A stretch of 64,000 nt of DNA. Source: Cercis canadensis. Its lineage: Eukaryota; Streptophyta; Magnoliopsida; Fabales; Fabaceae. The translations under genes were made by a program, and so were the position numbers. Under the pieces are notes generated by a model, which searched no databases, was not told the DNA's origin, and saw nothing but the letters and a program-made list of their open reading frames with translations. Shown here in pieces: positions 55,691 through 64,000 of the stretch (its first letter is position 1; the number at the start of each line of letters is the position of its first letter). The stretch covers positions 49,318 to 113,317 of the forward strand of contig QAOA01008705.1 of assembly GCA_003255065.1 (NCBI GenBank), written 5' to 3'.

Positions 55691-56960
55691 ACTCACTCAT
55701 CAACCTGGAACTCCACATCTCATCTTTTTTTATTAGCCATGAGAACCATGCACTACTGTGCCTTTTGAAGTTGCTCCCTCAACTCAAGTAGCACCCCATC
55801 TTTATCCAATAAGGCTTGCTTTACTTCATTCAAGTTTGTGCGACCTGTCTCGTATCGCAATATCTTGGGAGGTAATCTGCCATATACTACCTCAAATGGC
55901 ATCCGTTTTGTAGCTTCATGGAAATTGTGTTGTACCAAAACTCTGCCCATGCTAAGTATTTCCCCCATTGTTGTGGGTGTTGTGACACAAAGCACCTCAA
56001 ATACTGCTTAAGACACTGGTTAATGACCTCGATTTACCCATCTGTTTGGGGATGATAAGATGTGCTTGTGTGGAGCTGGGTACCTTGTAACCGAAAGAAC
56101 TCCTTCCAAAAATTGGAAAGGAATATGGGATCATGATCGCTGATGATGGTGTGTGGCATACCATGAAGTTTTGCCACGCCGTCAATAAAGAGCTCAGCCA
56201 CTACTTTAGTGGTATAAAGGTGTGCTAGAAAGAGAAAGTGAGCATATTTGCTGAGTCGATCAACCATAACCTTAATCATGTTTTTCCTTGTGGATGTGGG
56301 AAGACTTTCCACAAAGTCCATTTACACGTCTTCTTAAACTCGCTCCGGAATGGGTAGTGGTTGTAACAAGCTGGCTGGAATTTGGGCAAGGTATTTATTG
56401 AGTTGGCAAATGTCACATGCAACCACCCATTTCTTGACGGTGCGTAGGCCCTACCAATAAAAGTCTCTTAGTACTCATTGGTATGTTTTAAGTTTGCCTG
56501 CATGCCCGCCAATCACCGAGCCATGATCTTCCTCCAAAACGTGAGGGATGAAGTTACTAGAAGGTGGCAATACCAGTCGGTCATGATAGAATAAAATGCC
56601 ATTTTTTCGCATGAAACCCAATTCCATTTTTTTTCCTGGAACCCATTGTCCCCTTCTTGGAGTCGTCGGTGTAGGTCGGTCAAATATGGGTCATTAGTGT
56701 TGGCATCACGTAACTCTTGCAAGATGGAGAAGTGGGGTGGTGACACCGCCAGGAGACATGGGGGTTCAAGGTGTCGAGATAGTGCATCTGCTGCTGAATT
56801 GTCTTTTCTTGGCCGGTAGCGGACTTTATAGTCATAACCCAATAATTTGGCCACCCATTTCTGCTGCTATGGGGTAATGACCTTTTGTTCAAGAAGGTAT
56901 TTAAGACTTCGGTGATCTGTGATGATGATGAAGCGCTGGCCAAACAAGTATGGACGCCAA
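55690..56960 (-). pseudogene. Gypsy RNase H end and integrase core, frameshifted
   Basis: RNase H reads FIIITDHRSLKYLLEQKV, VAKLLGYDYKVRYRPRKDNS, AADALSR (~56780-56960). The zinc-binding part includes GHAGKLKTY (~56490) and CDICQLNKYLAQ. The core at 56034-56321 is open: MDFVESLP, DRLSKYAHFLFLAH, TIISDHDPIFLSNFWKEFF (second Asp) and STSYHPQTDG, with the catalytic Glu after a stop. Frame changes occur in several places. Confidence 0.88.
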
Positions 56961-57450
56961 ACCCGGATTGCTTCCAAGATGGCCATCATTTCTTTGACAT
57001 ACGTGGATTTTGCCTTGGATGGCAAGAGTGTGAATGGACTCAGCTTGCACTGGACTCTCGGTTTGCCCTGTTATCCGGTGTGTTCGTCTTCCACTCTCAA
57101 ACTTCATAGTGAGTTTGCCCCAGTCACAGAGAGTAGGTCCTAATGCTCCAAGCCATTGTACACCGAGGATGACATCCATCCCTACAAGTGGTAGCACATA
57201 TAGTGCTATAAATGAGAAGCCATCAATCCATACCTGCACATGTTGGCATTTTCCTTTGCACCGCACCAATGAGCCATTTGCCACTGAGACATTGAAAGAG
57301 GCTGGTGTCGTGATTGGTAATTGCAGCACTTCAGCCTTGTTGCTACTGATGAAGTTATGGGTAGACCCGCTGTCTATTAAAATCGAAAGTGGTTGCTGAA
57401 AGATATAGCTTGTGACTCTTAGAGTTCATGGGTTCGTCCATCCCTCTAGT
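56901..57450 (-). pseudogene. Gypsy aspartic protease, fused by deletion to RNase H
   Basis: The protease active site LIDSGSTHNFIS (~57370) is followed by VLQLPITTPASFNVSVANGS and YVLPLVGMDVILGVQWL, ending LTMKFESGRR. The normal linker and reverse transcriptase should follow. Instead, after ~35 codons, the sequence enters STYVKEMMAILEAIRVWRPY of RNase H in another frame near 57015. So ~1 kb of reverse transcriptase is gone. Confidence 0.85.
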
Positions 57451-57479
57451 GCATGTAGGGATATTTCTAATTCTTCCTC

Positions 57480-58439
57480 ACCCTTTACGGCTTCGTCCAC
57501 CAAATATGGTTCGTCAGCGTTAAGCATGAGGAGCTGTGGTCTTTTGCACTTATGTCCGATGTTGAATCACTCATCATAGTTGAAACATAACCCTCGTTCC
57601 CTTCTCTGTTGCATCTCAGCCCATGATAATCTTCGTACCCCCGGTGGTATTTTTTTTCCCATGGTGTTACTGGGTGTTTCATGTTGTCGTTCAGTGCTGC
57701 GTGAGAATTTTGGCTGCCGCATCATCTGATCATCTCTCAATCTGGCGTACTTTACTACTTCACGTAGTGTTTTTGGTTTCTGCACTCCTACCTCTCCTGC
57801 TAGTTCTTCTTTCAGCCCGCCAACAAATGTTCCTATAAATGCTTTTTAGGGCCATGCTTACACATGGTTAGCCAAGCATTTGAACTTGCGTAGATAACTA
57901 CGTAATGGTCCTGCTTGCTTGATCTTAGACAAGGCTTCATCATAATCTTCTAATTCGGTAGGCCCGAATTTGGTGAGGAGCTCTTGCTCAAATACTTCCC
58001 AAGTCACACTAAGCCCTTCTGTCTTGTACGACCACTGTAACCATTGCAACCATTGATTAGCTTCCCCTTCCATGTGAAATGAAGCAAAAGGGACTTGTTG
58101 CTCCGATGGAGTTCCCTGGTAGTCAAAGAATTGTCGTACACAATGGAGCCATTTAGTTGGGTTCGTTCCCCCATAGCGAGGAAAATCCATTTTGATATAA
58201 CAGGGTACTGCTGAACCAGAAGGAGTTTCTAGTGTTTTGGTTTTTGCCAAAACCTTACTAGCCCTTTCAACTCCGTTTCATTCCTATCTGAGTGTAACTA
58301 ATTATGCCATCATCTTTTCAAACCGCTTGTTCATGGTGACCTCCAGCCCGTAACTTCGTTTGTCAAGTCCTTGGACCATCTTTGTCACCCCTGCTACCTC
58401 CCCTTTGAGTCTCTCTATTTTTTCTATGTGGGTTGCCAT
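57480..58439 (-). pseudogene. Gypsy gag
   Basis: Starts MATHIEKIERLKGEVAG at 58439, directly inside the primer site, with a stop after ~45 codons. The retrotransposon gag domain is open at 57858-58250: FPRYGGTNPTKWLHCVRQFF, ANQWLQWLQW, FEQELLTKFGPTELEDYDEA, LRSYLRKFKCL. A basic region and a zinc-knuckle-like CFNYDE...GHKC (~57560) follow. Confidence 0.85.
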
Positions 58440-58440
58440 T

Positions 58441-58454
58441 TGGCTCTGATACCA
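58441..58454 (-). other. Gypsy primer-binding site
   Basis: Minus strand TGGTATCAGAGCCA, two bases inside the 5' LTR; complementary to initiator methionine tRNA. Confidence 0.85.
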
Positions 58455-58456
58455 AA

Positions 58457-58805
58457 TGGTGCAACTAAGAAACTAAGAGTAAGAACTAGTTTATTTCATT
58501 GATAGCAATACCAACATGGTGGCTGTTTATATAGAGATACAATCCTATGCCAAGGCTATCTGATAGAGGTAGCTACCTAGCATATCTTAACTAATTAAGA
58601 TAAATACTACTACTTGATAAAGCATAACTATAGCAGATAAATATAGCAACAAAGTAGAGTCCTCCTTCTTCACGTAGCGTAGAGTCTTACTTCATGCAAC
58701 CTTGCTCATGCATAACGTGGGTTGGGTTTAGGAACTCAAGCACTAACTCATGCTGTGTTGACTCGGTCATTGACTCGACTCTTGACTCGGTTGCCCCACG
58801 TATCA
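58457..58805 (-). repeat. Gypsy 5' LTR
   Basis: 349 bp. Partner of 54902-55250. Confidence 0.9.
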
Positions 58806-58810
58806 ATTCC

Positions 58811-60016
58811 ACGCTACTAATGCAACTTGCCAAGTCCCATGTGAGGGACCTGTTTCTAGCTTATAACAAGTGTTGGGATGTTTCTCTTATTCATGAGGTC
58901 TTTGAGGCTAAGGAAGCTCGTCTAATATGTGCAATTCCATAGAGTACCAGATCTCATACGGACAACTTGTTTTGGAAACTCGCTAAAAATGGAGACTTCT
59001 CTATTAAGTTTGTGTATCAAACTCTTATCAATGACAGATGTCAGGCTTCAAATTACAATGTACAACATATCTAAAAGAAGGTTTGGTCTGCTAAAATTCC
59101 TAATAAATACAAACACTTCTTGTGGCGATGTTGTAAAGATATCCTTCCTACCACGTCTGCGTTAATAAGGCATGGAATGGATATTTCTATGGATTGGCCT
59201 TTGTGTCAAGGTGCTCCAAAAACAACTCTACATACCTTCTTTTTTTGTCCCAATGTGCAGGGTGTCTGGGATTCTTTGGGACCTGATTGCTGCCCAGATA
59301 ACTCTGTGCCTAATTTTATGGACTGGTTTGCCAGCGCATGTATAAGTCGGGACGATAGAAAGATTGCTCTCTTAACCTTCGTATGCTATAATTTATGGCA
59401 GCGTCGTAATGCAATCAAACTTGGTAAACCAGCTTCACCTCTGGCTCATGCATGGCGGAATGCAGAAGGTCTTTGGGATGAGCTTGGTCATAATGCCCAA
59501 ACCCCCTCTTACACCAGCATACCACAAAGCTTAAACTGGGAAAAACCTCTGCTAGCTTTCTTTAAGTTGAATGTGGATGCGTCCTTACTTCCTTCAGGGA
59601 TGGGTGGAATCGGTGGGATCATTCGTGATAGTGCAGGCCAGTTTGTCTCAGCCTGGGCAAAGCATGTAGAGGGCATAAATTCTATTGAGACCTTAGAAAC
59701 AATGGCTTGTAGAGAAGGTGTCCAACGAGCTCTGTCAAATGGATTTAGATATCTCCATATTGAAGGTGATGCCCAAACAGTCATGCTGACTTTGAAGCAC
59801 AAGAACCGAAACCTTACCTCCCTTGGATTGGATTTGGATGACGTCCATGACCTTTGCACCAGTTTTCATGGGTTTTCTTTCCACTGGGTCCCCGGATCAG
59901 TAAATCCTTCTACTGATAGCCTAGTTTCTTTTGCTGTTGCTAAGGTTTCTTCTTTCATCTCTTGGTGTGATAGTCCACCGAGTTTCCTTGTAGCTGATTT
60001 GGCTGTTGATGCCTAA
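58811..60016 (+). pseudogene. LINE zinc-binding (zf-RVT) and RNase H region (second segment)
   Basis: Continues the L1 frame after the Gypsy element: LFWKLAKNGDFSIKFVYQTL, then KIPNKYKHFLWRCCKDILPT and FFCPNVQGVWDSLG (zf-RVT). The RVT_3 RNase H follows with FKLNVDASLLPSGMGGIGGI (Asp), IETLETMACREGVQRAL (Glu), LHIEGDAQTVML (Asp) and NPSTDSLVSFAV (last Asp). The last 298 codons (to 60016) are open and the four RNase H acidic residues are all present. Two stops interrupt the earlier part. Confidence 0.9.
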
Positions 60017-60058
60017 TGCAATTCTCTTTTCAAATAAAAAGAGAAAAAGAAAGAAAGA

Positions 60059-60071
60059 CTAGGCAATGACA
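60059..60071. other. LINE target-site duplication (right copy)
   Basis: CTAGGCAATGACA, identical to 53818-53830. Confidence 0.85.
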
Positions 60072-60176
60072 TAGATGTTGACGAAACCAAGAGAAGCAAG
60101 TAATGTCATAGTTGTACTATGCCTATTGTACTACCAAAATCCCTCAAATTAATCACGTGGCTTTCCCGTTATCTTA

Positions 60177-60716
60177 CAGCCAAGTCATCTTTAGTCGACC
60201 ACCAGCTAAGACGTCCTCATCTGGCAGCAAACCCAACAGTTGCTGCATCAGCTCCAACAATGGATAATAACTACATCCACTAACTACGTCTCCATCAATA
60301 GGAAGCCCTAATAATACCTCTACATCCTATAATGTAACAGTACACTCTCCACCAGTCATGTGGAAAGTGTGTGTTTTTTGCCTTCATCGCTCCACTAAAG
60401 CAGATAAAAAATTTCGATCTAACTTTAGAGGGGAGACTGATGTAGCTCCCCCAAAACCCGCTCGCCTAAGATAAAACATTATTCTTTCATCAGCTTCAGC
60501 AATCCTATGATTACATGTCTTCATAAACCGCTCTGTCTGAAATAATAATATTTATTTAATAAACAAATTAAAGATAAAATTAACATACTTTCTATAACTA
60601 AAAATAAATAAAAACTTACTTCATTAGTCCAAATATTTTGTTGAAATATGACGTCCTTGCTTAGTCAAAACACTAGGATCGATAGGACCAGACAACATAA
60701 GCTGATTTTGAGCCAT
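60177..60716 (-). pseudogene. Plant Mobile Domain gene, 5' part, second copy
   Basis: Exon 1 (from 60716) and part of exon 2 of the gene described at 43355-45767, with the same frameshift and stop changes, so it was already dead when copied. It is truncated at 60177. Confidence 0.8.
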
Positions 60717-62901
60717 ACTATAGTCAAAATAATAGAAAAAGGACAAGAAGATCTTCGGGACCACTTTGAATGAAGGCGACACGCTCTAAGGGGGGGAGGG
60801 GGGTAGGGAAAAGGTGAAAGTGATGGGAGAAAGGGATGAGGAGAAAGAAATAGCAAAGTGTGAAGGGAACACGCTTTATGTATAAAGAATGTTCCCTTCA
60901 TATTTTCCCAGGCCATATTTTAGTCAAATGAAGACACGCGTTATGTATAAAGCGTGTTCAAACTGAACAAACTTTAGAGAGAGGTCAAGCATGTTCTATA
61001 CTGGTCAAAAAATATTAAAAAATTCAAAACTGCCCCTTCTTGGTAAATACTTTGAAAAAGACCCATTTTATGTAATTAGTTAGTGTAACAGTGCTATTCT
61101 GGTCAAATTGCCTATAGTCTTATTTCTTTCTCCCAGTATAGAAGTTACTGAAACTTCATATGTAACTCTCTTGGTGGTTCATTTTCCTCCCATTTTGGTT
61201 CATTACTTTTGGGATAATAAGATAATTGAAATTCTATCAAAACCATTGACATCTACTTGCTGTAAATATCATTCTCTCATTTCTGATATGATGAATTTTT
61301 CCGCCTGCATGATTAATAACTCAAAAATAATGGACTTTATATACCATGATAAAATGCGCAATTTTAGAATCATATTGCTTACTGATGATTTATGAGGAAC
61401 AGTTATAAATAACAATTCATGATTATTATTGCAAATCAAAATATGTAAACCTGTCAAAACCATATACAAGAAAAAATGTAGGATCATTGAACTAGACTTA
61501 AGTGAACTAATAAAGCTGTAAAACTACTTAAATTCTTCTGGACTAGCAAACAAAGTTTAGAAATTGTAGCAAAATGACAAAATAGTTGATTTTCATCAAT
61601 CAATTGAACATCAAATAGGTCTATACAAAAACTAGTTGAAATCATGTCTTGGCTTGAGAGAATGCCCATTGCAGCAACTTTTGTCCTCATCCCTTGTTAA
61701 AATTTGATGTCTTGGCATTGGAAGCTGTTCCATAGTATTTTCCTGCAAAATTAAGCTTTTGGAATTAAAAAACGGTCACTATAAGATGTTTAAAAGTTAC
61801 AAGTTCTTCTAAACATGGATGGGCAATGACAAAAGCCACAATGTTAAAAATTAATAAATATCCATTGCTGGTTACAAAATGCATCCAAGTATAACATCTA
61901 GTCAACCTCTTAAGGAAGCTTACAACAAGCATTTTCTCTTTAAAACAGGAAACTTTTGTAAGCAAAAGTAGTGAAGGTCACTAAGGTTTAATATTTATCT
62001 CTAAACCATAGACCTCTCTCTTTTGATCTAAAAGAATATAATTGATTTTGGTGTTTAGAAGATCCAAAAGGAATAAAAGAACAGGATAACCTATCAGAAA
62101 ACTATAAGTGGACAGCCAACAATACTCTAGCATCTCTTTTGATCTTCTATTAGGTATACAGGACCAGCAACGGTTGTCCTTAAAAACAATGCTTGGATAT
62201 GCGATTCAAATTAATGGACATATAATGAAACCAGCAATGGTGATGCTACAAACAATGCTTGGATGATTCAAATGTATGGACTTATAGCAAGGATGCCCAA
62301 AGAATCTCTTAAAAATGACAGGACACTATACCTAGGTCATACTCATATGAGCTATTGTGGGAACTTGACATCCCTATAAAAATGGTACATGCTGCACATA
62401 AAAAAAAAAAAAATAGAAGAGTTTTTATCAAGAAAACACATATAGAAGAGAAACAAGGTTAAGTTTACTATAATTAGCCTTCACTGACGTTCTAACATAA
62501 TGTCACAGCAAACAATTGATCATCAATCCTGAAATCTCATACACAGTCCTCCTTTCTTTCTTCTTAAATTAGAAATTTGAAAATTTTATAAATGGTATAA
62601 AACAATTCACAGTGTTCCAATGCTAAATAGAGAAGGATAGAATAAATGAGCTTCTCCTTAAAAGTAAACCTAATTTAAAGTGTACTATATAATCCTTAAG
62701 CTTGTTATCATTATGAGATAACATGAATTGAATCTTTTAGAGAGCTGTGGGTTCTGCCATAAAATACATAAACCAGTAGTCCAATTGCCAACCATACAGA
62801 AACGCGAGCCCATGTATCCCTTATGCAGGAAAAACACATTCCACAATTAGAGAAGTCATGCAACTCCTCCCTCCTCAAGGTCAAGGCTCAAGCTTGTTAT
62901 C
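60177..62901. repeat. Segmental duplication, copy 2 (partner 45228-47949)
   Basis: Carries the 5' part of the broken PMD gene (minus strand 60177-60716), the MULE right end (to 61112), the 9-bp TATAGTCTT (61113-61121) and the Pack-MULE interior. The left breakpoint lies inside the PMD gene, not at an element end. Confidence 0.9.
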
Positions 62902-63886
62902 ATTAAAATTGCATCTTTTAGAGAGCTGTGGGTTCTGCCATAAAATACATAAAACAGTAGTCCAATTGCCAACCATACAGAAACGCGAGCCCATGTATCC
63001 CCTTTGCAGGAAAAACACATACCACAATCAGAGAAGTCATGCAACTCCTCCCACCTCAAGGTCAAGGCTCAAGCTTGTTATCATTATGAGATTACTTTTC
63101 TAAAAAATGAAAACTAATCCAATCCTTCATACTTACCTTCAAGAACACATCCGAAGAAAGAAAGAAACAATCTACCAGAATATAAATGCAGTGTTACTTC
63201 CTTCATTGAAACATTCTATCAAACACTTGGAATGCATTCATTAACTGAAAGATTGTTGTCATCAAATAAAATTTAGACATTCTATCAAATACAAGGAAAG
63301 AACTACCCACATACACATAAAATGCCAACAAACATCTATTCAGATAAGGAAAATAGAAAAATAAATTTGCAACATTCTATTCAGAGCAACAAAATCAACC
63401 TCTCAAAAAAAAAAAATTGGTTACTGATTTCTACACATACATCTAAATACCTGCAGTGGCAGTGGCAGTGCCGAAGTTCGTCCCAAGGTGGTTTTCACCG
63501 GAATTGGCCTTACCGGCATCTCCTTGCCCTTGCCTGTGCGGGACTTGTCCGGTGGTGTTCAATGGCAACTGGGATTTCTTCTGCATTATCCCTGTTTACT
63601 GAGAATTGAAAGAAAGATTTAGAAAAGTGAAAACTAGTGTATTTCTGAGTGCGGGACTTTTTTGAGAGATGCGATGGTGATTACAGCGTGAAAGAGAGAT
63701 GGAGAAGAAGAAGTGATGCAACCCAGTGTGAAAGAGAGATGGAGAAGGTGAAGAAGAAAGGGATAACGGCGTTAGATAATAGGTGATGTTGATGTGGCGC
63801 TGATGTGTACAAAATAATACACATGTTATATTTTAATTGAGGAACAATACCACTAGCACTTATAGAACTTTACCTAAGTTTTGTCC
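62902..63886. repeat. Third, diverged Pack-MULE terminal arm
   Basis: Another right arm with its own CAT-like exon (62915-63015) and MQKKTQL-type exon (~63,450-63,590), ending ACCTAAGTTTTGTCC. It differs much more from 47950-48703 than the adjoining 60177-62901 does from its partner, and at the join (AAAATTGCATCTTTTAGAG) it resembles the left arm at 37970-37985. Confidence 0.75.
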
Positions 63887-63906
63887 TTTGGTTTTATGTC
63901 CTAGTA

Positions 63907-64000
63907 GGACAAAACTTAAATAAAGTTCCATAAATATTTATGGTGTTATTTTCATATTAAAACATTACATGTATATTTTTTTAACAATTCAACAATCATA
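63907..64000 (+). mobile_element. Start of another Pack-MULE-family terminus
   Basis: GGACAAAACTTAAATAAAGT and following bases match the family terminus at 36996 and face the terminus at 63886 across 20 bp. The rest is outside the window. Confidence 0.6.

Larger units (their letters stand above)
54902..58805 (-). mobile_element. Ty3/Gypsy (chromovirus-type) element lacking reverse transcriptase, 3.9 kb
   Basis: Two 349-bp LTRs (54902-55250 and 58457-58805; + strand ends TGATGCAAC/TGGTGCAAC and GTATCA) with a perfect ATTCC duplication (54897-54901 and 58806-58810). On the minus strand the order is gag, protease, partial RNase H, integrase, chromodomain. The whole reverse transcriptase is missing. 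A methionine-tRNA primer site and a purine tract are in place, so the ends are intact and the copy may have been mobilised in trans. It is inserted in the L1. Confidence 0.9.
53831..60058 (+). mobile_element. 5'-truncated L1 LINE, split by a Gypsy insertion
   Basis: A 13-bp direct repeat CTAGGCAATGACA brackets the element. It starts abruptly within the reverse-transcriptase domain and ends with an A-rich tail (60035-60058), the hallmark of L1 retrotransposition with 5' truncation. Removing the Gypsy insertion (54902-58805) and one 5-bp repeat leaves ~2.3 kb. Confidence 0.88.

Overview
This is a transposon-dense, AT-rich piece of a flowering-plant nuclear genome from a draft assembly, most likely a eudicot. 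The evidence is a type I (M-gamma, AGL80-like) MADS-box gene, fragments of an alpha-expansin and of a cationic amino acid transporter, and plant-type hAT, Mutator, CACTA, PIF/Harbinger, Helitron, Copia, Gypsy and L1 sequences. I cannot name the species. Only one gene looks intact and host-like, the intronless MADS-box gene at 7388-8122. A second short ORF (16276-16515, small membrane protein) is open but lies inside a CACTA-type element.

Layout. 1-2.8 kb: decayed PIF/Harbinger element (DDE transposase plus Myb/SANT-like protein). 3.5-4.6 kb: decayed Helitron helicase on the minus strand. 5.8-6.8 kb: Mutator-like non-autonomous element. 7.3-8.1 kb: MADS gene. 8.8-9.6 kb: 801-bp hAT-type MITE. 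9.4-14.2 kb: a gene-fragment-carrying element with ~300-bp inverted ends, present twice around a 547-N gap because two overlapping contig ends were laid end to end. 14.7-24.0 kb: CACTA-type element with a 269-bp tandem array and a small ORF; a degenerate Copia element is inserted downstream of that ORF, and a solo LTR is inserted in the Copia gag. 24-28 kb: AT-rich, no gene, small inverted-repeat elements. 28.0-34.9 kb: hAT element with 8-bp target duplication, near-perfect ends, a four-exon transposase broken only by a poly-A frameshift, and upstream an expansin fragment and an L1 tail. 35.8-36.8 kb: 1-kb element with a 9-bp target duplication and a gene-like exon. 37.0-48.7 kb: Pack-MULE with ~1-kb inverted ends holding a transporter exon; a 7.0-kb MuDR-type MULE carrying a convergent Plant Mobile Domain gene is inserted in it. 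50.4-53.8 kb: non-autonomous hAT-type element. 53.8-60.1 kb: 5'-truncated L1 with a Gypsy element (reverse transcriptase deleted) inserted in it. 60.2-63.9 kb: second copy of the right half of the MULE/Pack-MULE composite.

Insertion order can be read from target-site duplications: solo-LTR element in Copia in CACTA; MuDR-type MULE in Pack-MULE; Gypsy in L1. Host exons are picked up repeatedly by three different DNA-transposon types (Mutator-like, hAT, CACTA-like). At least four N positions are flanked by near-identical direct duplications that are best explained as unmerged contig overlaps, so copy numbers in this window must be read with care.
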